Positions 42,813 through 51,536 of a stretch of DNA of 64,000 bases are shown piece by piece. A program made the position numbers and the translations under genes. How positions within the stretch are numbered: the stretch's first letter is position 1; every line of letters starts with the position of its first letter. Source of the DNA: UBA1858 sp965227695 (GTDB lineage: Bacteria; Pseudomonadota; Gammaproteobacteria; UBA4575). Where the stretch lies: the NCBI GenBank assembly GCA_965227695.1, contig OZ245760.1:496001-560000 (forward strand), given 5' to 3'. Below the pieces are notes generated by a model. The model ran no database searches. It saw only the letters and a program-made list of their open reading frames with translations, and was not told the DNA's origin.

Positions 42813-43364
42813 TTATTCATAATCTTCTTCTTTATACTCTTCCAATTCGACATTCTGCATTGAATACGCTGCAAAGGCCATTTCGCTGTCGATGCTTTTT
42901 GTGCTTAATATGCCACTGGCCCAGACCGCATAGTCAAGCCACTCCTGATCTAGTGATTGTGATGCGGTGATATGTACAATCTGGTTAGAGGGAGGTGGTG
43001 GAGTGTGGATGCAGGCGCCAAAATACGGCACCAGAAGAAAAGTCTGAAAAGTTTCAGTGTCAAAATCGAAATCCAGCGGCACGATGAAGCCTGCAATTTT
43101 AACATGCTGTGCATTTAGCTCAGGTACAATTGGCGCTGAAGCCAGTTTGACACGCAGTTCTTCGTAGGCTTGCTGGGCTTCTTCAGTATTATCATCAAAA
43201 TTGAATGCATCGCTCGCACTGAAACTTGAGAAGTCCTCGTTAAGTAATGATTCAACGTAACCTTCTGGCATCATCTCATCCCATTCCAAAATTCTTGGTT
43301 CACTGGCCATGACAAGACTGAAAACAATGCTGGCGATTAAGGTGAATAGTGAAAGTAACTTCAT
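42813..43364 (-). CDS. DUF3299 domain-containing exported protein
   Basis: 183-residue protein with a signal peptide (MKLLSLFTLIASIVFSLVMA). The core HVKIAGFIVPLDFD...FLLVPYFGACIHTPPPPSNQIVHI is the DUF3299 signature, with a Cys-His pair that could bind metal. The ATG overlaps the permease stop (ATGA). It corresponds in position to ZrmD/PA4066 of the Pseudomonas aeruginosa zinc-starvation operon PA4063-PA4066. Confidence 0.85.
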   Translation of the reverse strand: MKLLSLFTLIASIVFSLVMASEPRILEWDEMMPEGYVESLLNEDFSSFSASDAFNFDDNTEEAQQAYEELRVKLASAPIVPELNAQHVKIAGFIVPLDFDFDTETFQTFLLVPYFGACIHTPPPPSNQIVHITASQSLDQEWLDYAVWASGILSTKSIDSEMAFAAYSMQNVELEEYKEEDYE

Positions 43365-44629
43365 GAGCGTATTGTTAGTCCATCCTGGAGTGTTTTCCTG
43401 TAGACATTGTAAGCGGGTATAAGCGACACAATGAGTCCCGCAATTAATACACATGCAATTAATATCCACTGGAAATCAGTAGGAGGTGTCAGTTCAAGGT
43501 TAATGCCTGTGCTGGCATGAATAAAAGGTCCGGCAATAATAATACCAGTATACATTAAGATCATGGCAAACACTGTGGCAATCAATATCAGCAGTTCAGT
43601 TTCCAGTATCATTAGCAGGGAAATTTTGAATGGTGATGCACCCAGAGAGCGTAAGACGGCAATTTCATGTCGCCTTGAGTTGAGATTTGTAAGGATAATT
43701 GCCAGCATACTCAGCAGTGCGGTGATGATTACGAAGCTTGAAATCACAAGAAGTATTTTTTCAATGATGCCAACCACTTTCCATAGCTCGAGTAAGGTTA
43801 TGCTCGGCAATATCGCCAGTAAAGGTTCTTTATTGTACTGATTAATGGCGCGTTGAATTCCGAACACATCATGTTTGCTTTTGAGTTTTAAGAGAAAAGC
43901 GGTAATAGATTTCGGCTCAATAGTGTTGCTTTGCTGTGAATCAGTTTTATGATCAAACCTCTGTCCTGTATTAACTCCTGATTCCCAGCCAGTATGCATT
44001 AGCTCGAGGCCTTGCAGGGAAATCAAGAGACTGTCATCAATTGGCGACCCTGTCGGTTTGAGAATGCCCTTTATTTTAAACGGCGTGTCCTCGTGTCTGG
44101 TAAGGCCTACATTGCCTATTCCGTGGGCAATGATAATGTCTTCATTCAGAGTATAAGATAACTTTTTCGCAACATTAGCACCGATTACTACATCAAATGG
44201 TGAACTGAATTCACTTCCTTTAGCGAAAGCAAGTTTCGTATTTTTATGATAACTGTAATTCTGAAAAAAGTGTTTTTCAGTTCCGATGACACGAAATCCT
44301 TTGTGTGAGTCTCCCAGAGATAGTGGGATGCTCCATGCAATTCTCGGATGACTGGATATCTTTTGATAGGTATTCCAGGAAATGTTGTTGGTGGCATTGC
44401 CTATATGAAATATACTATAGAGTAATAGCTGGATGGAGCCACTACGTGCCCCAACGATAAGGTCTATGTCTGAAACAGTATTTACAAAACTGTTTTTAGC
44501 CTGTCCGCGAATATTATCAACAGTTAAAAACAACATCATGCTAATAGCAAGAGAAAAAACTGTCAGCGCAACTGTAAACTTTCTGAAACGCAGGCTTTTT
44601 AGAGCAAGTTTTAGAATAGTCAGACTCAT
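43361..44629 (-). CDS. FtsX/MacB-type ABC transporter permease
   Basis: 422 residues with the MacB-like topology: one N-terminal helix (about 17-37), a long periplasmic domain, then three C-terminal helices (about 285-410) with LNSRRHEIAVLRSLGASPFKI. It is 3 bases downstream of the ATPase and probably couples ATP hydrolysis to periplasmic events such as metallochaperone release, not classical import. Confidence 0.87.
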   Translation of the reverse strand: MSLTILKLALKSLRFRKFTVALTVFSLAISMMLFLTVDNIRGQAKNSFVNTVSDIDLIVGARSGSIQLLLYSIFHIGNATNNISWNTYQKISSHPRIAWSIPLSLGDSHKGFRVIGTEKHFFQNYSYHKNTKLAFAKGSEFSSPFDVVIGANVAKKLSYTLNEDIIIAHGIGNVGLTRHEDTPFKIKGILKPTGSPIDDSLLISLQGLELMHTGWESGVNTGQRFDHKTDSQQSNTIEPKSITAFLLKLKSKHDVFGIQRAINQYNKEPLLAILPSITLLELWKVVGIIEKILLVISSFVIITALLSMLAIILTNLNSRRHEIAVLRSLGASPFKISLLMILETELLILIATVFAMILMYTGIIIAGPFIHASTGINLELTPPTDFQWILIACVLIAGLIVSLIPAYNVYRKTLQDGLTIRS

Positions 44630-44632
44630 AAT

Positions 44633-45337
44633 TTAAGCATTGTTTTTCAGGTCTTCCACAGATATTGTTCTATCAAACATTGTTGATAATGTTCTATCAT
44701 GGCTAACAAAAATCAGTGTGCTATTTGTGTTTTTTATTTGATGGAATAACACCTCAAGAAAGCTGTATTTTGCGTCTTCGTCGAGCGCTGAAGTCGGCTC
44801 GTCCGCAATGATAATTTCCGGAGAGCCTATTAGTGCACGCGCAGCCGCTGCACGTTGCTGCTGCCCCGTGCTTAATTGTGTGATGTTTTTATATGCAATT
44901 TCGTTGGCGTCCAACCCTAATGATGATAAAAGATCCAGTCCCTGTTGATGTGGGCTGAACATTGCCTGCCGTACCTTATCGTATTTATACCCTGAAAAAG
45001 ACAGCGGTAACAGAATGTTCTCCAGCACTGAGAGATAAGGTAACAAATTGAACTGTTGAAAAATAATTCCAAAATGATCAGCTCTGAATTGATCAAGTCT
45101 TGAATTTTTATGCCCAGTTATTGACTGCCCGAGTATTTCAAGTGAACCACTGCTGGGTGTAAGAACGCCAGTGAGAAGGTTGAGAAAGGTGGATTTACCG
45201 CTGCCACTTGCTCCGTGTATGAAGAGGGTCTCATTGTGATTTATATGCAGGTGGTCGATTGCCAGCAGTTCATTATTGGCGCCAGGCCATTTGAACGTTA
45301 ACTGTGATAAGACGATACAGTGTGAGGGTTCAATCAT
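44633..45337 (-). CDS. ABC transporter ATP-binding protein (LolD/MacB type)
   Basis: 234 residues. Walker A GASGSGKST (about 39-47), Q-loop IIFQQFNLLPYLSV, signature LSTGQQQRAAAARAL, Walker B IIIADEPTSALDE and H-loop FVSHD are all present, so it should be active. The ATG overlaps the zinc-protein stop (TAATG). It pairs with the permease that follows. Confidence 0.9.
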   Translation of the reverse strand: MIEPSHCIVLSQLTFKWPGANNELLAIDHLHINHNETLFIHGASGSGKSTFLNLLTGVLTPSSGSLEILGQSITGHKNSRLDQFRADHFGIIFQQFNLLPYLSVLENILLPLSFSGYKYDKVRQAMFSPHQQGLDLLSSLGLDANEIAYKNITQLSTGQQQRAAAARALIGSPEIIIADEPTSALDEDAKYSFLEVLFHQIKNTNSTLIFVSHDRTLSTMFDRTISVEDLKNNA

Positions 45338-45870
45338 TACTCGATCTTGATTGAATTATTACTATGTTTAAGTGTAATTAAGGCCTGTTTGTAATCAGAG
45401 AGATATTCAACCTTTACTTTCTGCACGTCAGGCAGTGATTCAAAAATCATAAAGGTCAGATTAATGGATTTATCTGCTTCGCATGTATATGCGGATTTTA
45501 TCACGACATCGTGATGCATGTCGCTATGTTGATCATCAGATTGCTGACTTGCCACGTTGTGGGAGTCCATTCTACACGGTGGACTCAGATAAAACACATT
45601 GTCAGGTAATGACAGGGTTTCTAAGGCTTTTGTCTTTGCTGTCGCTTGCTGTTCATTTTTGGGTTCGTGTTCGAAGCCATATACATCGCCAGCGGGTACT
45701 GAAAGGTAGATGACTAATTCATTACCGGAATAGGAAATTGATGCATTGGCCTGCCCATGGACATGCGCGCCATGCTGATCATAATGATCGTCATGTGCGT
45801 GTGTGTTTGCCAGCGTCAAAGTAACAAGGCTTGTTAAAAAAGTCAGTACTAAAAAATTTGAATGAATCAT
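45337..45870 (-). CDS. DUF2796 (ZrgA-like) periplasmic zinc-uptake protein
   Basis: 177-residue protein with a signal peptide (to about residue 21) and a His/Asp-rich start (THAHDDHYDQHGAHVHGQ) followed by further histidines (DDQHSDMHHD) that can bind zinc. DUF2796 proteins are called ZrgA in Vibrio and ZrmA/PA4063 in Pseudomonas, both induced by zinc starvation. A role in capturing or handing over zinc is inferred from that and from the zur gene at the head of the operon. Confidence 0.87.
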   Translation of the reverse strand: MIHSNFLVLTFLTSLVTLTLANTHAHDDHYDQHGAHVHGQANASISYSGNELVIYLSVPAGDVYGFEHEPKNEQQATAKTKALETLSLPDNVFYLSPPCRMDSHNVASQQSDDQHSDMHHDVVIKSAYTCEADKSINLTFMIFESLPDVQKVKVEYLSDYKQALITLKHSNNSIKIE

Positions 45871-45876
45871 ATCGAC

Positions 45877-46299
45877 TCAGGCGGAGGAACAATGAGGCTG
45901 CTTTCTGCGCGCAGATTGCAGATTAAGAATGTGCCCGAGCGCGTGTACGATACCACCAATAACGGTAAGCATGGTTTCGCCTTCGTGAGTAATAGTATGA
46001 TTGGCTAACAGGTGCTCTGCAAAAAGAGCAGTCGAAGTCAGGATTGTCAGTCCCAAACCGGCAATCATTACCGGGACTATTTTATGGTGTGTTTTAAACC
46101 CTGTAACCAGTGCAATTAAGCTCACCGGTAAGATAAACAGCAGTATGAATTGATGAAACCAGAATTCATGTATCCCTTCACCGTGGTGTACGGTTGCTGT
46201 CAGTAATGGAACAATACTGGCGATGATGGGTGCAGCAATGCAGTGTAATGCACATATCCCGGATAACAGAATGGCAAATTTATCGTATCTTTCCTGCAT
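45877..46299 (-). CDS. MerC domain-containing membrane protein
   Basis: 140 residues with four predicted helices (about 8-30, 45-65, 70-95, 110-130) and a Cys pair in SGICALHCIAAPI that fits MerC-type metal transport. It starts at ATG 46299, two bases after the zur stop, and overlaps nothing. Placement between zur and the ZrgA-like gene suggests it helps zinc movement; mercury transport is not indicated as no merR/merA is present. Confidence 0.82.
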   Translation of the reverse strand: MQERYDKFAILLSGICALHCIAAPIIASIVPLLTATVHHGEGIHEFWFHQFILLFILPVSLIALVTGFKTHHKIVPVMIAGLGLTILTSTALFAEHLLANHTITHEGETMLTVIGGIVHALGHILNLQSARRKQPHCSSA

Positions 46300-46301
46300 G
46301 T

Positions 46302-46760
46302 TTACTTGGCACACCTGGCGCAGGTTCCGTGGATTTCAAGTGAGGTCTGGTTTGGAGTGAAGCCTTGTTTTTTGCTGGCGTCCAGGAGTGTTTTGTCCAG
46401 TTTTGGCTCGCACAATTCCTTGACTTCGTCGCATTGATCGCAGACAAAAAATTTGCTGTCGAGCTTTTCGTGGTCAATTTCGCAGCCAATATACGCGTTA
46501 CTGCTCTCAATTTTATGGATGAGGTGATTTTCCATGAGAAAATCGAGGGCACGATATACGGTAGGTGGTTTTTCCACGTGCTGTTCCGAACTTAATTGGG
46601 CAAGTAGCTCATATGCCTTGATTGGCTTGTGACTCTGCCATATGAGTTCCAGCACTTTTCTTCTTATTGGAGTGAAGCGCAGCCCGCTGACCTGACATGT
46701 GCGTTCAGCTCTCTGGATTGCGTTCTTAATGCATTGCTGATGACGATGGCGTTGTCTCAT
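46302..46760 (-). CDS. zur: Fur family zinc-uptake regulator Zur
   Basis: 152-residue repressor with an N-terminal winged helix (about 20-90, SGLRFTPIRRKVLELIW) and a C-terminal dimerisation domain holding the structural zinc pairs CDQC and CARC. The YRALDFLMENHLIHKIES and ...EIDHEKLDSKFFVCDQC sequence pattern fits Zur rather than Fur. It heads an operon with MerC-like, ZrgA-like, ABC and DUF3299 genes and has a Zur-box-like palindrome 15 bases upstream, so it probably represses itself and the operon when zinc is ample. Confidence 0.9.
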   Translation of the reverse strand: MRQRHRHQQCIKNAIQRAERTCQVSGLRFTPIRRKVLELIWQSHKPIKAYELLAQLSSEQHVEKPPTVYRALDFLMENHLIHKIESSNAYIGCEIDHEKLDSKFFVCDQCDEVKELCEPKLDKTLLDASKKQGFTPNQTSLEIHGTCARCAK

Positions 46761-46775
46761 TGGTGCGTTTTATTT

Positions 46776-46790
46776 TGTTATAACGTTACA
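46776..46790. promoter_or_regulatory. Zur-box-like palindrome upstream of zur
   Basis: TGTTATAACGTTACA matches 11 of the 14 fixed positions of the gammaproteobacterial Zur core TGTTATA-N-TATAACA. It lies 15 bases upstream of the zur start, where it could block transcription of the whole zinc operon. Confidence 0.65.
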
Positions 46791-46886
46791 TTCTAATCAC
46801 GAAGCTGCGAAGTTACAACTTTAAATAAACTATTTGATTTGGAATATTGTAGGATGCTCTAATACGTAAAAGGTTGGCGTAGTGCG

Positions 46887-46922
46887 AATGCACTCATGAG
46901 AACACTGCCTGATGAGTGCATT
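46887..46922. repeat. 11-bp hairpin downstream of the small membrane protein gene
   Basis: AATGCACTCAT pairs with ATGAGTGCATT across a 14-base loop, 9 bases after the 37-residue protein stop on the minus strand. No U-run, so it may be a stabiliser or protein-binding site rather than a terminator. Confidence 0.5.
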
Positions 46923-46931
46923 GTGTTATGG

Positions 46932-47045
46932 CTAATGAATATCAAATAATGCGGCAAACAGGACAAACCCGTAGAGCAAAATAACACCAGCAATAATAGT
47001 CTGGATTAACTGTTTCATAGCCTGGTTAAATTCATTTTCTGTCAT
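46932..47045 (-). CDS. Small single-helix membrane protein (37 aa)
   Basis: MTENEFNQAMKQLIQTIIAG begins a 37-residue product with one hydrophobic helix (about 14-34). GAGG lies nine bases before the ATG at 47045 and a strong hairpin follows, both favouring expression. Between zur and the ArsR-rhodanese gene it could be a small regulatory membrane peptide. No known family. Confidence 0.5.
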   Translation of the reverse strand: MTENEFNQAMKQLIQTIIAGVILLYGFVLFAALFDIH

Positions 47046-47144
47046 AGTGAAGCACCTCATAGTAGTACCCTTGTTTAGGTGTGTAAGATAACCACGGGAC
47101 AATATTATCACATTCAATAGATCAATTGAATTATTGTAAAACTT

Positions 47145-47810
47145 ATGACGCAATCTTCACCAAAGAAAGAGCTGTTTACGCAATTAGCCATTGTGGGCAA
47201 GACTTTAAGTAATGCCAACCGACTGGAATTATTAGAGTTTTTAGCCCAGGGAGAACGATCTGTTGACGAGCTCGCCAAAATTTCCGGTTTGTCGGTGGCG
47301 AATACCTCTCAGCATCTGCAGGATTTAAGAAGATCAGGTTTGGTTAAAAAACGATCTCAGGGGCAAAAAGTTTACTATGACATCAGTGATTTCAGGGTAG
47401 TAGCTCTGGTTGGCCTGATGCGTGATATCGCCCAGGATAATCTGGCCCAGATGCAGCAATTAATTGAAAACTATCTACTGTCAAAAGACCAGTTGGAACC
47501 ACTGGCGCGTGAGGAGCTGTTGCGTAAGGTGCAAGAGGGTGAAGTGATTGTGGTTGATGTGCGTCCTGAAGCGGAATTCGAGTCAGGCCACCTGCCTCAC
47601 GCTATCAATATTCCCTACGCCAGTCTTGCTGATGAGCTATCCAAGCTGCCCAGAGATAAAGAAATTATCGCCTACTGTCGAGGTCCGTATTGCCTGTTAT
47701 CATTTGATACTGTTGCTCAACTTAGAACACTGGGATACACGGCCAGACGTCTTGAGGATGGTTTTCCAGAATGGAAGCAGCATGGATTGCCAATCGAGCA
47801 TGGTCTATAA
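47145..47810 (+). CDS. ArsR family regulator fused to a rhodanese domain
   Basis: 221 residues. An N-terminal ArsR/SmtB winged helix (about 10-95, ANRLELLEFLAQGERSVDELAKISGLSVANTSQHLQDLRRSGLV) is joined to a rhodanese domain (about 115-220) with the active-site cysteine in YCRGPYCLLS. The helix has no ArsR-type metal CVC, so sensing is likely through persulfide formation on the rhodanese cysteine, as inferred for similar fusions. The next gene starts three bases after its stop. Confidence 0.87.
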   Translation: MTQSSPKKELFTQLAIVGKTLSNANRLELLEFLAQGERSVDELAKISGLSVANTSQHLQDLRRSGLVKKRSQGQKVYYDISDFRVVALVGLMRDIAQDNLAQMQQLIENYLLSKDQLEPLAREELLRKVQEGEVIVVDVRPEAEFESGHLPHAINIPYASLADELSKLPRDKEIIAYCRGPYCLLSFDTVAQLRTLGYTARRLEDGFPEWKQHGLPIEHGL

Positions 47811-47813
47811 AAT

Positions 47814-48533
47814 ATGAATACTAACAAAGCAATCAAATCACCCATGAATGCAATGGATTTTCTGGTATGGATGAAACAGGATTTGCTTGAGCATGATTTG
47901 TTTGCTGACCCTTTTATTACTAAATTCGCTTCAATAAAAGAATTAGATCCAGTCAAGGCATGCCGCTTCGCAGAGTTATATTATCCACATATTCTGCGCA
48001 CTCGTTTGTATCAGGCAAATGCGCTGGGAATATGTCCAGATGAGAATATTCAGTTTGTTTTGTCAGAAATATTACATGACGAATACGGGCTCGGTGATAT
48101 ACAACAATCACATATGCAGCAATACAGAAATTTCATGTTGGCACTGGGTCTTGATATCAAACCCGCCGAACAATATGAAATTATTCCAGAGTTACAAATG
48201 TACATAAGCACCATGGAACAATTAACCAGAAATGGTGACTGGCTCGAAGCGGTTGCTGCTGTCGGGGTGGCGAGTGAATGGCCAATTCCTAAATATTATG
48301 GCCTGTTGCTGAAAGGATTGAGGACCATACCCGGGATTCAGGAGAACCATTTACAGTTATTCTCCGGACATGTGGAACTGGATATTGAACATTCAGAGCT
48401 AATTGAGCATGCCCTTTTACCTTATGTCGGCGACGCGCGAAATCAAAAGCGTTTTACCCGTGGTGTCGCCATTAATATGAACGCGAGACGTGTATTACAC
48501 GGAGGGCTGTATAGAGCGATATTTGAAAGTTGA
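47814..48533 (+). CDS. Haem-oxygenase-fold iron-containing redox protein
   Basis: 239-residue all-helical protein of the TenA/CADD/PqqC-like haem-oxygenase-fold group. Possible metal ligands are the Glu and His residues of EILHDEYG and HVELDIEHSELIEH, typical of diiron oxidases (HDO). Coupled to the ArsR-rhodanese gene, it is probably its target or partner in a sulfur- or oxidation-linked response. Substrate unknown. Confidence 0.8.
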   Translation: MNTNKAIKSPMNAMDFLVWMKQDLLEHDLFADPFITKFASIKELDPVKACRFAELYYPHILRTRLYQANALGICPDENIQFVLSEILHDEYGLGDIQQSHMQQYRNFMLALGLDIKPAEQYEIIPELQMYISTMEQLTRNGDWLEAVAAVGVASEWPIPKYYGLLLKGLRTIPGIQENHLQLFSGHVELDIEHSELIEHALLPYVGDARNQKRFTRGVAINMNARRVLHGGLYRAIFES

Positions 48534-48535
48534 GG

Positions 48536-49486
48536 TTACTTGCCGGATATCAGGCCAATTTGATTGCGACCTTTCCTCTTAGCCTTGTACATGGCTTTAT
48601 CAGCGTATGCAATGAATTGTGATACACACTGTATGTCATTGTCTGGGTAATTGGAAACCCCGATGCTCAAAGTGGTCATGATCGTTTTTTCGCCTATGCT
48701 GAAACGCATGTTTTCTATGTTGCTGCGTATCTGTTCTGCAAGTTGCAAGGCACTAAGTGAACTAATATTGGGGCATACTACGGCGAATTCATCCCCACCG
48801 TAACGGCAGACAATGTCGACAGATCTGACAGTATCTATCAGTTTTTGAGCAATATGTTTGAGTATTTTATCGCCCACCTGATGTCCGTACGTGTCATTGA
48901 TGGTTTTGAAGTTATCGACATCAATCATGAATAAACACACTGAAGTAAAGTCTCTTTTTGCAGCAATAAATGTGCTATTCAAAAAATGAGCGAAGGCTTT
49001 TCTGTTATAGGCGCTGGTCAGTATATCTTTGGAGAGCTGTTCTTCGATATAGTCTTTATATTCTGTATCCAACTGGTTGTTTAGTGAGAATTTAAGCGCT
49101 GTTGAAACCCCAATTGCAATTTGGTCGCCATTCTTGATTTGAATCTCGCCGGTTAACTTGGTGCCATTTATATAAGTTCCGTTAGCGCTAACAAGATCTT
49201 CTACGATCATTGTGTGGCCATCAAAATGCATTCTTATATGATTTCTTGAGATTCCCGTGTCCACGATTTGAATGTCTGCATCAGGGGACCTTCCCAGGGT
49301 AAGGGCCTCGCCGGGATTAATTTGAAACGACAAGCCTGTTCTGGGGCCTGAAATGGTAGTGACTGATACAGTAATGTTTGAGCGGCACTGTTTTTCAAGT
49401 AAACCATTAGACGGACTTGTCACAATTGTATCATCTGACAAAAGCTTAAGGATTTGACTGGTATCTTCCACTGTTGCTGACTTCAT
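48536..49486 (-). CDS. FHA domain diguanylate cyclase
   Basis: 316 residues: an N-terminal FHA domain (about 60-115, LTLGRSPDADIQ ... SRNHIRMH ... NGTYINGTKL) that binds phosphothreonine peptides, then a GGDEF domain with intact active site RYGGDEFAVV and, five residues before it, an RXXD inhibitory site (RSVD). The protein should make cyclic di-GMP and be product-inhibited. The stop is 2 bases from the convergent gene, so transcription must end inside one of them. Confidence 0.92.
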   Translation of the reverse strand: MKSATVEDTSQILKLLSDDTIVTSPSNGLLEKQCRSNITVSVTTISGPRTGLSFQINPGEALTLGRSPDADIQIVDTGISRNHIRMHFDGHTMIVEDLVSANGTYINGTKLTGEIQIKNGDQIAIGVSTALKFSLNNQLDTEYKDYIEEQLSKDILTSAYNRKAFAHFLNSTFIAAKRDFTSVCLFMIDVDNFKTINDTYGHQVGDKILKHIAQKLIDTVRSVDIVCRYGGDEFAVVCPNISSLSALQLAEQIRSNIENMRFSIGEKTIMTTLSIGVSNYPDNDIQCVSQFIAYADKAMYKAKRKGRNQIGLISGK

Positions 49487-49788
49487 ATTCGACGTGCCGA
49501 TACTATCGTTAAATATGGGTCAATGTTCTACAAAGTCATCCACAGACCTCGCAGTTTTCTATTGATGTGATGTAAAAACTTCTCAAAATGTTATCAATCG
49601 CACACTTGCCAGGAGTAAAGGATTAAAGCCGAGTGTCAATCCCCTATGACCTCGCATGATGATAGTTTGATTTGCAGCGTCAAATGATAGGCACCGAAAC
49701 TATACCCGCTTTATTTAAACGATGATCGCGTTTCATAGTAAGTTAGTGTAATTTAGTCGTGATCTAGGAAAATGCAGGGAGAAAAAGG
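49487..49788. other. 302-base gap upstream of djlA
   Basis: No gene seen. It holds the leaders of the FHA-GGDEF gene (minus) and djlA (plus). A lone one-mismatch DnaA box TCATCCACA lies at 49536-49544 and is probably chance. Confidence 0.5.
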
Positions 49789-50580
49789 ATGAGCTGGTGG
49801 GGCAAAATTGCCGGAGGTGGAATAGGCCTGATGTTGGGAGGCCCCTTGGGTGGAATGTTAGGAGCGGTGCTCGGCCATCAGGTGGATAAAGCCAAAAAAA
49901 TCAAAAATGAAACAGGATCGAGTTCGCGTGAAAGAGCTCAGGCAGCCTTTTTTACAGCGACATTCTCTGTAATGGGCCATATTGCCAAAGCGGACGGTCA
50001 AGTGACTTCAAAGGAAATCCAGATGGCGGAAGAAGTATTTAAACATATGAACTTTCAGCCGGAACAGAGAGAAGCGGCGATCGCACTTTTTAACCAGGGA
50101 AAACAGAATGATTTTGATCTCAAACAGGTGTTGATTCAGTTTAAGCAGGAATGTGGGCGCAAGGTCACATTAATTCAAATGTTCATGCAAATTCAATTGC
50201 AAGCTGTTTATGCGGATGGCGATAAACACCCACAGGAGGCAGTCATTTTGGATGAAATATGTGAAATGCTCGGCTATCCCAAGGCAATGCTGTCGCAATT
50301 AGAGGCGATTATATTTGCTCAGTCGCATTCATATGAAAAGAGTTATTCCAATCGGCCCCCGTCTAAAACGGAAATCGAGAATGCCTATTCTGTAATGGGC
50401 CTAAATCAGGGCGCCAGCCAGGCTGAAATTAAGAATGCATATCGTCGCTTGATGAGCCAGCATCATCCGGATAAGCTGATTTCTAAAGGTTTGCCCGAAG
50501 AAATGATACAAATTGCCACCGACAAGTCCAAGCAAATACAAAAAGCATACGAAGTCATTAAGAAAAATAGTCAGTCATAA
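49789..50580 (+). CDS. djlA: DjlA-like J-domain co-chaperone
   Basis: 263 residues. A Gly-rich N-terminal membrane segment (about 5-30, GGGIGLMLGGPLGGMLGAVLG) anchors it, followed by a TerB-like domain (about 45-160) and a C-terminal J domain with HPD in SQHHPDKLI (about 223). It stimulates DnaK at the membrane. A GGGAG ribosome site precedes the ATG. Confidence 0.9.
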   Translation: MSWWGKIAGGGIGLMLGGPLGGMLGAVLGHQVDKAKKIKNETGSSSRERAQAAFFTATFSVMGHIAKADGQVTSKEIQMAEEVFKHMNFQPEQREAAIALFNQGKQNDFDLKQVLIQFKQECGRKVTLIQMFMQIQLQAVYADGDKHPQEAVILDEICEMLGYPKAMLSQLEAIIFAQSHSYEKSYSNRPPSKTEIENAYSVMGLNQGASQAEIKNAYRRLMSQHHPDKLISKGLPEEMIQIATDKSKQIQKAYEVIKKNSQS

Positions 50581-50585
50581 TATAT

Positions 50586-50852
50586 CTAGTGTAAAGCAGA
50601 CTGTAACTCGTAATGGCTTAATTCTGGAATCGGATTGGATTGTATCAGATCCAGGACAAGTTGTAGTGCATTATCCATTTGCTCGAGATCACTCTTATCT
50701 GCATCCATACAATAGGCCAGCGATGCTTCGTAGGAAACCTGTGAGAGTACTGATAACGCGTAGTCTCTTTCTCGATCACTGGTGCAGGTTTCATAATTTC
50801 TTAAAGCACTGAGTACACGATGGGTTAATTCCCTGTATTCTTCAATATTCAT
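50586..50852 (-). CDS. Small conserved hypothetical protein
   Basis: 88 residues, family not recognised: helical, acidic, starting MNIEEYRELTHRVLSALRNYETC, with two more helical segments. It is convergent with djlA (5-base gap). Separated from the next minus-strand gene by a strong terminator, so it has its own promoter in the 90 bases between. Confidence 0.55.
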   Translation of the reverse strand: MNIEEYRELTHRVLSALRNYETCTSDRERDYALSVLSQVSYEASLAYCMDADKSDLEQMDNALQLVLDLIQSNPIPELSHYELQSALH

Positions 50853-50942
50853 TCATAAGTCTCATCAAAATATTTCAAACTCAGGGTAAAGGCTTGACTA
50901 TTATCCTTCAATTACGTGTAGCCAGACTTTTCTACCGTCTAT

Positions 50943-50978
50943 AAAAAAAATGTGCACGAGTGTTAACTCGTGCACATT
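50943..50978 (-). terminator. Rho-independent terminator of the 177-residue membrane protein gene
   Basis: On the minus strand, AATGTGCACGAGT pairs with ACTCGTGCACATT (13 bp, 4-base loop) and is followed by a run of eight T's counting the two at the stem end. It is 24 bases after the stop at 51003. Confidence 0.9.
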
Positions 50979-51002
50979 ATGAAGTAGTGTCAGCTTGAAT
51001 GG

Positions 51003-51536
51003 TTAGACAGGCCTGGGAGAGCTAAACGGATTAAGAAAATGAGTGTCTTCTGCAGCCAAATGTACGCCAGGATACTTGTGTCCCATTATGTACTGGATGC
51101 GTGACTCATATTTTTTGCCGGTGTAGATAATGACAAGGTGCTGGCCTTTATTAATTTGTTCCTGGAATTGACGAATTTTTTTATTTCTGCTGGCAATGCC
51201 CACCAGTCCTCCTTCCCATGCTCCAAAAAATGTTAACAGCATCACAACGAAGAAATAAATTGACCCCGAAAGTTCAATGCCCAATGGTTTAATAAAAATT
51301 AACAACAATACTGCGAGCAAACCAATTGCCAGACCAATGACTCCACCAATTAAACCGTCGCGTATCAGGTCCAGAGTTTCAAGGTAATTGCTGGAATGTA
51401 GCCGCCTCTTTTTTATGCCGGATTCATCATTGGATAAGATATGAATAAACCAGTTTTTGATACCAGCCTTTCGCAGGTCCTGTGCGATATTGTCAACACT
51501 TCCAAGCGATGATGCGAGATAATACATTGTTTTCAT
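51003..51536 (-). CDS. Unrecognised membrane protein with cytoplasmic tail
   Basis: 177 residues. A soluble start (1-60) precedes two Gly-rich hydrophobic helices (about 62-85, 92-115) and a charged C-terminal part (about 120-177). The arrangement recalls general-stress proteins of the 17M/DUF1269 type, but motifs are too weak to assign. AGGAGAG lies six bases before the ATG and a strong terminator follows, so it is a real single gene. Confidence 0.7.
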   Translation of the reverse strand: MKTMYYLASSLGSVDNIAQDLRKAGIKNWFIHILSNDESGIKKRRLHSSNYLETLDLIRDGLIGGVIGLAIGLLAVLLLIFIKPLGIELSGSIYFFVVMLLTFFGAWEGGLVGIASRNKKIRQFQEQINKGQHLVIIYTGKKYESRIQYIMGHKYPGVHLAAEDTHFLNPFSSPRPV

